The position numbers and the translations under genes are program-made. Positions 1 through 7,547 of a stretch of DNA of 64,000 bases are shown in pieces. Positions within the stretch are counted from its first letter, which is position 1. Every line of letters starts with the position of its first letter. The notes beneath the pieces are model-generated. The model made no database searches and was not told the origin of the DNA. It worked only from the letters and a program-made list of their open reading frames with translations. The DNA is from an uncultured Pelagibacteraceae bacterium (lineage in GTDB: Bacteria; Pseudomonadota; Alphaproteobacteria; Pelagibacterales; Pelagibacteraceae): assembly GCA_902589395.1 (NCBI GenBank), contig CACIST010000002.1:62001-126000 (forward strand). The letters run 5' to 3'.

Positions 1-748
1 CAGCATTTTCACACCCATTATTTTGAGCTACTTCAACTAATCTAACTGAGTTAGAAGAATTTCTACTACCAATTACAAAAAGATTATCACACTCTTTTGC
101 AATTTTTTTGACTGCTGCTTGTCTATTTGTTGTTGCGTAACAAATATCGTCTTTCTTAGGCTCGTTAATATCAGGAAAGCGTTCTTTTAAGACGTTTATA
201 ATATCTTTAGTATCATCAACCGACAATGTTGTTTGTGTAATATAAGCAAGTTTTTTATCTTCAACTCTTTCATAATTTTTTGCATCATCAATCGTTTCTA
301 TAAGATCAATTTTTCCATCAGGGACTTGTCCCATAGTACCAATTACTTCAGGATGGTTTTTATGACCTATAAGCAAAACTTGAACATCCTTTTTATCTAA
401 ATTTTCTGCTTCTCTATGAACTTTAGATACAAGTGGACATGTAGCATCTACAAAAATCATATTTAAACTTTCTGCCTCTTTAGGAACAGATTTTGGTACA
501 CCATGAGCTGAAAAGATAACAGGTCTCGTTTTATCCTCAATTTCATCAATCTCTTCAACAAATATTGCGCCAATTTTTTTTAAACCATCTACTACATGTT
601 TGTTATGAACTATTTCATGTCTTACATATACAGGAGCTCCATATTTTTCTATGCTTTTTTTTACAATTTCAATTGCTCTATCTACACCTGCACAAAAACC
701 TCTGGGAGCTGCTAAAAGTATTTTAAGATGATTATCCTTCACTTTCAT
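1..748 (-). CDS. ispH: 4-hydroxy-3-methylbut-2-enyl diphosphate reductase (IspH/LytB), 3' end outside window
   Basis: Last enzyme of the MEP pathway: a 4Fe-4S reductase that makes IPP and DMAPP, the precursors of carotenoids, retinal and quinone tails. The translation shows all three cluster cysteines in their usual contexts: GFCAG (Cys19), DATCP (about residue 103) and [10 protein letters not shown] (about residue 205). The C-terminus is cut by the window edge. The ATG at 748 lies inside the end of the upstream 57-residue gene and is preceded by GAAAGG. It is the last visible gene of the same-strand retinal-synthesis array, so co-expression with crt and blh is inferred. Identification is secure. 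Confidence 0.95.
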   Translation of the reverse strand, partial: MKVKDNHLKILLAAPRGFCAGVDRAIEIVKKSIEKYGAPVYVRHEIVHNKHVVDGLKKIGAIFVEEIDEIEDKTRPVIFSAHGVPKSVPKEAESLNMIFVDATCPLVSKVHREAENLDKKDVQVLLIGHKNHPEVIGTMGQVPDGKIDLIETIDDAKNYERVEDKKLAYITQTTLSVDDTKDIINVLKERFPDINEPKKDDICYATTNRQAAVKKIAKECDNLFVIGSRNSSNSVRLVEVAQNNGCENA

Positions 749-905
749 CCTTTCGAAAAAATGGGATTAAAAAAACAATACATGCAACTAGAAAAAAAAG
801 ACTACCAAACATAGCCCAAAAACTCCCTACACTTGATATAATAAAACCCAACGCAGAAATAATAAATAAAATCCACCCAATTAAGTTAATATTTTTATTA
901 CTCAT
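732..905 (-). CDS. small two-helix membrane protein in the retinal operon, function unknown
   Basis: A 57-residue hydrophobic protein with two predicted membrane helices (about residues 8-25 and 29-48) and a charged tail ending RKDESEG. I do not recognise a functional family. The ATG at 905 overlaps the blh stop as ATGAGTAA, and its own 3' end overlaps the ispH start, so it looks translationally coupled on both sides. An in-frame TTG at 914 would add three residues but is less likely than the ATG. Its position between the retinal-forming oxygenase and ispH suggests a role linked to isoprenoid or retinal membrane chemistry; that is inference from position only. Confidence 0.75.
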   Translation of the reverse strand: MSNKNINLIGWILFIISALGFIISSVGSFWAMFGSLFFLVACIVFLIPFFRKDESEG

Positions 906-1788
906 TTTTTTCAATTAAATATTCGAGCAATATATGTGGAAAAGTTAATGAGGCCAATCCAATAAAAATTACTCGATATATAGTTTCGTTAAATTCGTTA
1001 TAATTATTCAGAATTGATATTGAAACAACATATCCAAAAATTGTCAAAATTGTTAGTGGAAGGGCTTTTTTAATAAATATTGGTAAACCTTTTGTCAAAT
1101 TTTTATTTATTTCTCTAATCAAAGAAATCGAGTGTCTAATAGAATGTAAAAAGCAAAAGTAAATCGTAAAAGCAATTATTGGATCAAGAAAATAATTTAG
1201 GATTAATATTGATAAATAATCCATTAATAATAATGACTTTACCTCGACACTTTTGTTTAACGATAAAATAATTCCAGAAATTAAAGATAGTAAGATAAAT
1301 ATGAATAATATCTCGTTAGATATTATTAAATTATTTGATATATAAAAATTTAATGTCTCGAATATTGCTAGTGTTTCCTCTTTATGGAAAAACAAGGGTG
1401 AGGTAATTATTAATGACCCTTTTAAAAAATAAATTAATTCAAAGTTTTTCCTTTGATTAATAAATTCAGAATCCTCTTTTCCAAAATGAAAAGCAGCGAT
1501 AATTAAAAATAAGAAAAGTAATGATTTTGGAAATATAAACCAAATCAATATTATAACTGCACCAATAAGTAAATAACTCAAATAAAAAATACCCATTGAT
1601 TTATATCCAAAATATTTAATCAGTTTTTTACCTTTAATATGATCCAGTGAACCATGAGATATTCCAATTGTTAAAATTAAAAATAACGAAATTAGCAAGA
1701 AACTGCCTTCTCTCAGATAATTTATTCCACATAAAAGTATACATAAATTAAAAAAAATTAAAGAGTGGTAAAAATTAAGTCTAATCAT
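898..1788 (-). CDS. blh: Brp/Blh family beta-carotene 15,15'-dioxygenase
   Basis: Integral membrane enzyme that cleaves beta-carotene into two retinals, the chromophore of proteorhodopsin. The 296-residue product is almost entirely hydrophobic, with about eight helices. It carries the family's conserved histidines in GISHGSLDH (about residue 50), AAFHFGKED (about residue 100) and CFLHSIRHS (about residue 217). It follows crtY by 5 bp, completing crtI-crtB-crtY-blh in order of pathway use. Divergence from characterised Blh proteins is high, as usual for this family, but the histidine motifs and gene context make the call firm. Confidence 0.9.
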   Translation of the reverse strand: MIRLNFYHSLIFFNLCILLCGINYLREGSFLLISLFLILTIGISHGSLDHIKGKKLIKYFGYKSMGIFYLSYLLIGAVIILIWFIFPKSLLFLFLIIAAFHFGKEDSEFINQRKNFELIYFLKGSLIITSPLFFHKEETLAIFETLNFYISNNLIISNEILFIFILLSLISGIILSLNKSVEVKSLLLMDYLSILILNYFLDPIIAFTIYFCFLHSIRHSISLIREINKNLTKGLPIFIKKALPLTILTIFGYVVSISILNNYNEFNETIYRVIFIGLASLTFPHILLEYLIEKNE

Positions 1789-1793
1789 TTAAT

Positions 1794-2858
1794 TTAAAAA
1801 AGTGCTTTAATAAAAATCCATTTGGGCATTTTTAATATTATTGACAAATCTTCAAATAAATTACTTCTATTTGACAAAAATTTTATAACAGTATTAGATT
1901 TATTATTAAACATCCTAAAAAAAATATTTGGCATTTTACTTGGATTATTTTTAAGAACTTTTAAAAAAATATTATCAAGAAATTGATATTTTTTTTTAAT
2001 TTGAAAAGTTTTCAATTTACTAATGTTTTCGATATTTTCTCTAATATATTTACTTTGTTCTTGAATATTTAGAAAAGTATAACCAGTACTTAACCTTGTC
2101 ATACCACCAGCTGTTCCAATATGAATTTTATTTTTTACTTGGTCAATTATTGGGTAAAAAAGAGGTATAGCACCCACTTCTTTGTATGTAATCTTATAAT
2201 CTTTTATTTTTAGATTATTCTCAATATATTCTTTAATTTGCTGATCATAATCTTTTTGGGAATCGTCATTCATTTCTGATAACCAAGTTGTTTCAACTAA
2301 TGCTGTCTTTTTCGAATATGGAAGTGTATAAAAAAAATGAACACTTCCTCTCTGTTCACAATCAAAATCCATTAGATTCATCATTTCTTCATCAAAAAAT
2401 TCCTTTTTTGTCTCTATTTCTACCCCACAGAAATGTTGCCAAAGATCAGAGTTTTGATTATCTAAATTTGGAACACTATTAAATACTAATGAGTTATCAA
2501 AATTTATATTTTGATCGTTTTTGTGAAAGGAAATATTTTTATTTTCTTTTAATTTGTTGTTTATCTTCTCATAAAATAACCCACTATCAATACTTTGATA
2601 CTGATAATTATCACACTCTAGATGTCTAGTTTTTTGAGGCACATTTATGGAGAAATGTTTCCAATTTTTTTTTACACAATCCTCAAAATTATGTGGGAAT
2701 GTTTTCCAAAAAGACCAAGTTTTATCTTTTTTATATTCATCTCTTGGCTCAATAATAGCTAAAGTTTTATTTTTTAACTTATTATTGATCTCTAATTCAT
2801 ATGCTAAGGATAATCCTGCACAACCTCCACCAATTATGACAAAATCAAAATCTTCCAT
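1794..2858 (-). CDS. crtY: lycopene beta-cyclase
   Basis: Flavoprotein that closes the beta rings of lycopene to give beta-carotene. The N-terminus has a dinucleotide-binding glycine motif (VIIGGGCAGLSLA, residues 7-19), followed by the TWSFW segment typical of CrtY-type cyclases near residue 46. The later GTAGGMTRLSTGYTF segment (about residues 248-262) also fits the family. Length of 354 residues is slightly short for CrtY (about 380). The start overlaps the crtB 3' end by 14 bp. The product feeds Blh, encoded 5 bp downstream. Confidence 0.93.
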   Translation of the reverse strand: MEDFDFVIIGGGCAGLSLAYELEINNKLKNKTLAIIEPRDEYKKDKTWSFWKTFPHNFEDCVKKNWKHFSINVPQKTRHLECDNYQYQSIDSGLFYEKINNKLKENKNISFHKNDQNINFDNSLVFNSVPNLDNQNSDLWQHFCGVEIETKKEFFDEEMMNLMDFDCEQRGSVHFFYTLPYSKKTALVETTWLSEMNDDSQKDYDQQIKEYIENNLKIKDYKITYKEVGAIPLFYPIIDQVKNKIHIGTAGGMTRLSTGYTFLNIQEQSKYIRENIENISKLKTFQIKKKYQFLDNIFLKVLKNNPSKMPNIFFRMFNNKSNTVIKFLSNRSNLFEDLSIILKMPKWIFIKALF

Positions 2859-3696
2859 TTAAATTTATTTCTTCACTAATTAATTCGTGTTCTTTATCTC
2901 TAAGGTGATTATGTTTTTTAATCAATGATAGTTTTAGCAAGTCAAATATAGACAATAATGTTTGCAATATCTTACCAGTATTAGTAACAAAAATTTTACC
3001 TGATTTATTATAATTTTGAATTGTTTGCTTTTTAATAATATTTCTTCCAATTTGTCTATAAACTCTTCTTGCAACTAAAATTGAAAATCGAAGACTTAAA
3101 GGAATATCTTTTATTGATGAAAAGCTACTATTATAAAATAAATCTGCAGTAGCCAATGTTTCTTTTATTGTTTCAAAATTATGTTTTATATAAAACCTTT
3201 CATTTTTAGAGTCCTCTACCACATCTCTAGAAATATTTGTTAGTTGCATAGCTATTCCCAAATCTATAGCCGATTTAAGAGAATTAGAGCTAGTAACATT
3301 TAGAATTTTTGCCATCATTAATCCGACAGTTCCTGCTACTCTATATGAATAAATTAATAATTCCTTTTTTGAATTTAATCTTACTTCATTTTGAATATCA
3401 GACTCTACACCATCAAATAAGTCTCCTACAATTTTTGTAGAAATATTATATTCATCCATTAATACCCACATATTTTTAATTATACGGTTCCGAAATTCTT
3501 TATTGATAAAATTATTTTTGAAGTTTAAAAATCTTCTTAATTTAATATCAATTACACCCTCATCGTCTGCTATATTGTCTAAAGTTCTACAAAAATCGTA
3601 TAAATTAGAACATTTCAAATAAGTTTCTTTTGGAAGAAAAAAACCAGCCCAGTTAAATGATTTTGCGTATATTGATAGAAAACTCTTTTTCTCCAT
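2845..3696 (-). CDS. crtB: phytoene synthase
   Basis: Condenses two geranylgeranyl diphosphates to phytoene, the first committed carotenoid step. Both aspartate-rich magnesium-binding motifs are present: DNIAD at residues 40-44 and DVVED at 158-162. The 283-residue length fits bacterial squalene/phytoene synthases. The ATG shares one base with the crtI stop (TAATG), indicating translational coupling. The geranylgeranyl diphosphate synthase (crtE) that would supply its substrate is not in this window. Confidence 0.95.
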   Translation of the reverse strand: MEKKSFLSIYAKSFNWAGFFLPKETYLKCSNLYDFCRTLDNIADDEGVIDIKLRRFLNFKNNFINKEFRNRIIKNMWVLMDEYNISTKIVGDLFDGVESDIQNEVRLNSKKELLIYSYRVAGTVGLMMAKILNVTSSNSLKSAIDLGIAMQLTNISRDVVEDSKNERFYIKHNFETIKETLATADLFYNSSFSSIKDIPLSLRFSILVARRVYRQIGRNIIKKQTIQNYNKSGKIFVTNTGKILQTLLSIFDLLKLSLIKKHNHLRDKEHELISEEINLNGRF

Positions 3697-5153
3697 TACA
3701 GAATTTTGTCTAAGACTTTTGCTGAAGATAGTACTCCAGGCACTCCTGCTCCAGGATGAGTGCCTGCTCCAACAAAATATAAACCATCAAAAATCTCTGA
3801 TTTGTTATGAAATCTAAAATAAGCTGATTGGGTAAATTTTGGTTGAATAGAAAAACCTGAGCCGTATTTTGTATTTAACTCTTTCTCAAAATAATCTGGA
3901 GTTAAATAAAAATCCTCAACAATATTTTCACTTAGATTAGGTAATAAACTTTCCTCCATTTTTTTAATAACCAAGTTTTTCATTTTATCTCCCTCAATAG
4001 ACCAGTCTATACCAGATTGGTTATTAGGAACTGGCACTAACACATAAAAACAATCATGGTTATCAGGCGCCATAGATTTGTCTGTAGCTGTTGGTCTATG
4101 TAAATAGTAACTAATATCGTCATTTAATTTTTTATTGTTAAAAATATCATCCAAGTGCTCCTTATATTTATCTCCAAATTTGATGGTATGATGTTCAATA
4201 TCGTCGTAAACTTTTTTGGTTCCAAAGTAATACACAAACAAACCCATTGAATATTCCATTCTTTTCATTTTCCAATTAAAAATAGAATTACTACTATTTG
4301 TGTTTGCTAATTTTGAGTAAACTGCGGGTGGATCAGCGTTACAAATGACATTATCTGTTTCTATTTTATCCCCGTTGTTTAGTTCAACGCCAGTTATTTT
4401 ATTTTTACTTGATACAATTTTATTTACTTCGCATCCTTTTAATATTTTAATATGTTCTTCATTCATTAATTTTTCCATGCCATTTATTATTTGACCAGTT
4501 CCTCCCATTGAGTAATGAATTCCCCATTTTTTTTCCAAATATAAGATTAGTCCATATATTGAAGTTGTTGTGAAAGGATTACCACCTACCAATAGAGGAT
4601 GCATACTAAGTAATCTTCTTAATTTTTCATTTTCTATGTAAGAAGAAACTAAACCATAAACTGATTTATAACTCTTTAAATTAAATAAAGAGGGTATTTG
4701 CTTTAACATAAAAGAAGGTTTATCAAATGGGACATCTGCAAGTTCTGTAAAGCCTTTATCAAAAATTTTTTTTGTAAAATTAACTAAGTTTTTATATCCG
4801 TTAACATCTTTTTCGTTAATTTTTTTTATTTGATCAATCATCTCTTCTTCATCACCAGAATAGTCAAACTTAAAGCCGTCTTCGAAAACAAATTGATACC
4901 AGGTTTTTAAAGATTTTATTTCTAAATAATCTTTTGAATTTTTGTTAAAAAGCTGAAATAATTCATCTATTAAGTAGGGCGCTGTTATCACAGTTGGACC
5001 GCCATCAAATGTAAATCCATTTTTTTTAAAGACTCTTGCCCGTCCACCTAAATCTTCATGTTTTTCAATCAAGGTTACATTGTGGCCTTTAGCTTTTAAC
5101 CTTAATGCTGCAGCCATACCCCCAAAACCTGATCCTATTACTATCGAATTCAT
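3696..5153 (-). CDS. crtI: phytoene desaturase (lycopene-forming)
   Basis: FAD-dependent desaturase/isomerase that converts phytoene to lycopene. The 485-residue protein opens with the FAD-binding motif IGSGFGG (residues 6-12), the DLGGRA segment and DGGPTVITAP. It ends with the CrtI C-terminal signature GLYFVGAGTHPGAGVPG. It is the first carotenoid gene after atpF, on the same strand, with 44 bp between them. That gap holds no hairpin-plus-U-tract terminator, so read-through from the F0 operon is possible; a weak internal promoter is equally possible. Confidence 0.95.
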   Translation of the reverse strand: MNSIVIGSGFGGMAAALRLKAKGHNVTLIEKHEDLGGRARVFKKNGFTFDGGPTVITAPYLIDELFQLFNKNSKDYLEIKSLKTWYQFVFEDGFKFDYSGDEEEMIDQIKKINEKDVNGYKNLVNFTKKIFDKGFTELADVPFDKPSFMLKQIPSLFNLKSYKSVYGLVSSYIENEKLRRLLSMHPLLVGGNPFTTTSIYGLILYLEKKWGIHYSMGGTGQIINGMEKLMNEEHIKILKGCEVNKIVSSKNKITGVELNNGDKIETDNVICNADPPAVYSKLANTNSSNSIFNWKMKRMEYSMGLFVYYFGTKKVYDDIEHHTIKFGDKYKEHLDDIFNNKKLNDDISYYLHRPTATDKSMAPDNHDCFYVLVPVPNNQSGIDWSIEGDKMKNLVIKKMEESLLPNLSENIVEDFYLTPDYFEKELNTKYGSGFSIQPKFTQSAYFRFHNKSEIFDGLYFVGAGTHPGAGVPGVLSSAKVLDKIL

Positions 5154-5197
5154 AATTTGGATTTTATATTATTTTAAGAAAATGTAACGTAATTTAG

Positions 5198-5692
5198 TTA
5201 TGAATTAATTTTTTTTAATTCAGTCTTTGCTTCTTCAAGATTTTTTTCAAACAAATTATCTAATTTAGATTTATCAACTGTAGTTGTTATAATTTTTTTC
5301 ACTGACTCCAGTGCAATTTTGACAGAAGTATCTTTGATTTCTTTTATTGCTCCCTCTTTCATCTGATTAATTTTTGTTTGTGTTAAATTCTTCTTAGTTT
5401 CAGAAGATTTATGAAATTTTTCATTCATACTTATAACAAGTTGCTCAGATTCAGTTTTAGCTTGATCAAGGATCTTTTTTGACTCCCCTTGAACAGAATT
5501 AAGTTTAGCTTGAGCTTCATCTAATAGTTTTTTTGACTCTACTCTTAACTTTTCACTCTCATCAATTTCTTTTTTTATATCCCCTATCATTTTTGTTAAG
5601 AGATTATTTATATTCTGAGGTATTTTAAAATATACCAATAGACCTATAAAAATAAAAAATGATATTGCTACCCAAAAAGTTGCATCAAACAT
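5198..5692 (-). CDS. atpF: F0F1 ATP synthase subunit b
   Basis: Peripheral stalk subunit with one N-terminal membrane helix (about residues 5-22) followed by a long charged helix that dimerises and reaches F1. The 164-residue length is normal. It overlaps the 3' end of the b' gene by 8 bp. The presence of two different b-type genes (b and b') is characteristic of alphaproteobacteria and photosynthetic bacteria. The F1 genes (atpHAGDC) are not in the window, as expected for the split alphaproteobacterial arrangement. Confidence 0.92.
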   Translation of the reverse strand: MFDATFWVAISFFIFIGLLVYFKIPQNINNLLTKMIGDIKKEIDESEKLRVESKKLLDEAQAKLNSVQGESKKILDQAKTESEQLVISMNEKFHKSSETKKNLTQTKINQMKEGAIKEIKDTSVKIALESVKKIITTTVDKSKLDNLFEKNLEEAKTELKKINS

Positions 5693-6272
5693 CTTTTCTC
5701 TCTTTGTTTATTTTTGATTGGTCTTCCACAATTGCTGCTATGCTACTACTATTTACTTCATCACCAATTAGCTCTTTTATTAACTCGGCTGATGTTTCAG
5801 CTGCTATCCTGTTTATTTTTTCTCCTGATTTATTCTTTAGATCGGACAATTCCTTTTCTACTTCATTTATTTCCTCATCAAGATCTTTCTCTAGTGCAGC
5901 TCTTTTTTTATTAATATCATCCAAAATCTTTTCTCTAGCTTCATTAAAGTAACTTTTAGCTTTAAGTTTGCTGTCTAAAATAATCTTTTCATATTCGTCA
6001 ATTTTTTTTTGACTTTCCTCTTTTTGCTTGTCTGCTGTCTCAATATTTTCAAGTATTTGAGATTTTCTAGTTTCCAGGTTATTGCTAATCTTAGGCAATA
6101 TAACTTTGGTCAAAACAATAAAAAGTATTCCAAACGTGATGATAAGCCAGAAGATTTGAGAAATCCAAAACTCTGGATTAAGTTGAGGCATACCACCACT
6201 CTCAGCGGCAAATACTGTATTAAAACATGCAAAGCATGTAACGAATAATAAAAAAACTATTTTTTTTAACAT
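5685..6272 (-). CDS. atpG: F0F1 ATP synthase subunit b'
   Basis: Second peripheral-stalk subunit, forming a b/b' heterodimer. It starts with a signal-like hydrophobic stretch (residues 1-22, ending FAAES). The true membrane helix, WISQIFWLIITFGILFIVL, follows at about residues 36-54, and then a long lysine- and glutamate-rich helix. Length is 195 residues. It is often called atpG or atpX in alphaproteobacteria. Its stop overlaps the atpF start and it begins 3 bp after atpE. The extra N-terminal hydrophobic segment is seen in several b' subunits. Confidence 0.9.
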   Translation of the reverse strand: MLKKIVFLLFVTCFACFNTVFAAESGGMPQLNPEFWISQIFWLIITFGILFIVLTKVILPKISNNLETRKSQILENIETADKQKEESQKKIDEYEKIILDSKLKAKSYFNEAREKILDDINKKRAALEKDLDEEINEVEKELSDLKNKSGEKINRIAAETSAELIKELIGDEVNSSSIAAIVEDQSKINKERKDV

Positions 6273-6275
6273 TAA

Positions 6276-6503
6276 TTAAAATGCAAATAAAATAATCAAC
6301 GCAACTACTAGTCCAAACAATCCTGTTGCTTCAGCTAAAGCAAATCCTAATAACAAGTTAGGGAATTGTTTTTGAGCTGCAGATGGATTTCTCATAGCAC
6401 CAGATAAGTAATTACCAAAGATAATTCCTATACCAACTCCTGCACCTGCTAGTGCGATAGCTGCTAAACCTGCTCCTATCATTTTTGCTGCTTCTAATTC
6501 CAT
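6276..6503 (-). CDS. atpE: F0F1 ATP synthase subunit c
   Basis: Proteolipid that forms the rotating proton-carrying ring. The 75-residue hairpin has a glycine/alanine-rich first helix (IGAGLAAIALAGAGVGIGII), a polar RNPSAAQKQFP loop and a second helix with the proton-binding glutamate in FALAEATGLF. It lacks the extra polar residues of sodium-type rings, so proton coupling is expected. It is preceded by an unusually complete Shine-Dalgarno sequence (see the separate entry), consistent with the need for many c copies per complex. Confidence 0.97.
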   Translation of the reverse strand: MELEAAKMIGAGLAAIALAGAGVGIGIIFGNYLSGAMRNPSAAQKQFPNLLLGFALAEATGLFGLVVALIILFAF

Positions 6504-6507
6504 TTTT

Positions 6508-6513
6508 CCTCCT
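6508..6513 (-). promoter_or_regulatory. strong Shine-Dalgarno site for atpE
   Basis: AGGAGG on the minus strand, four bases before the atpE ATG. Most other genes in this window have only weak purine runs or no clear ribosome-binding site. Confidence 0.85.
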
Positions 6514-6520
6514 TTTTTTA

Positions 6521-7255
6521 TTAATGGTGTAGATTTAATGCATCATTTAAATAAATGCATGTTAAAATTGCAAATACATACGCTTGAAGAAAAGCAACTA
6601 GTATCTCCAAACCCGTAAGTGCAACCGAAAAACTAAGTGGAAGCCATCCACCTACAATTCCTAAGCTTATAACAAAGCCTCCAAATACCTTCATCATTGT
6701 GTGACCTGCCATCATATTTGCAAATAGTCTGACCGATAGGCTGATTGGCCTACTTAAATACGAAATTATTTCAATAACTACAATTAATGGAAGCAGAACT
6801 ATTGGAACTCCACTTGGCACAAACAATTTCAAATATCCCAATCCATGTTTCATAAATCCAATAATTGTTACTCCAATGAAAATAAATGCTGCCAATACAA
6901 ATGTAACTATTATATGGCTTGTGACTGTAAATGCGTAAGGTATCATTCCAAACATATTACAAAAAAGCACAAACATAAAAAGTGAGAAAATAAACGAAAA
7001 GTAAGGTTTTGCTTTTGATCCTGCTGTGTCACTAATCATTTTGGCGACAAATGAATAACTTAATTCTGATAATAATTGTAATTTATCAGGTATTAGGGTT
7101 TTTTTCTTTGCCCCTAGATTAAAAATTATCAAAATGGCTAAAGAACTAATAACCATAAATAAACTTGCATTAGTAAAAGAAATATCGACTGAGCCTAATT
7201 TAATTTCCGGACCAATTCTATAAACATTGAATTGATACATTGGATTTGATGCCAT
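6521..7255 (-). CDS. atpB: F0F1 ATP synthase subunit a
   Basis: Membrane stator subunit forming the proton half-channels against the c-ring. The 244-residue, multi-helix protein contains the essential arginine in the helix reading SLSVRLFANMMAGH (about residues 172-185). The C-terminal helix has the conserved EILVAFLQAYVFAILTCIY segment. It lies 17 bp upstream of atpE and 9 bp downstream of atpI in the standard order. Loss or mutation would uncouple the complex; no defects are visible. Confidence 0.96.
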   Translation of the reverse strand: MASNPMYQFNVYRIGPEIKLGSVDISFTNASLFMVISSLAILIIFNLGAKKKTLIPDKLQLLSELSYSFVAKMISDTAGSKAKPYFSFIFSLFMFVLFCNMFGMIPYAFTVTSHIIVTFVLAAFIFIGVTIIGFMKHGLGYLKLFVPSGVPIVLLPLIVVIEIISYLSRPISLSVRLFANMMAGHTMMKVFGGFVISLGIVGGWLPLSFSVALTGLEILVAFLQAYVFAILTCIYLNDALNLHH

Positions 7256-7264
7256 TATATTCTC

Positions 7265-7543
7265 TTATTTTTTTTGCATTTTTTTTGCTGATTTAATTAC
7301 ATTCATAATTCCTGCAATTACTCCTACAAAAAAAAATATTAAAATTAACCAGGGCTTAGTACCAAACCAATTGTCTAAAATAAACCCAATAATTGTCCCA
7401 ACAGCTACTGCAGCAACTAATTCTGTGCTCATTTTAAAAGCGTGACCCATCCCTGATGTTGATGGCTCTTTATTTTCAGAATATTTAGATTTTGCCATGT
7501 TTTTTGCACTTTTAAGGCGAGTTTTAAAATCTTCCTCTTCCAT
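7265..7543 (-). CDS. atpI: AtpI/AtpZ-like ATP synthase assembly protein
   Basis: A 92-residue protein with a charged N-terminal 35 residues and two membrane helices (about 38-56 and 64-82). It contains the GFILDNWFGTKPW turn typical of the ATPase gene 1 family. Such proteins help assemble the c-ring or act in magnesium transport. It is the first gene of the F0 operon and starts 4 bp after the smc stop, so smc and atp may share a transcript. The precise subfamily (AtpI versus AtpZ) is uncertain. Confidence 0.85.
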   Translation of the reverse strand: MEEEDFKTRLKSAKNMAKSKYSENKEPSTSGMGHAFKMSTELVAAVAVGTIIGFILDNWFGTKPWLILIFFFVGVIAGIMNVIKSAKKMQKK

Positions 7544-7547
7544 TAGC

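Noticed and set aside
898..5153. Proteorhodopsin gene within the retinal cluster
   Set aside because: All frames between ispH and atpF are accounted for by crtI, crtB, crtY, blh and the small gene. No seven-helix opsin with a retinal lysine is encoded in the window.
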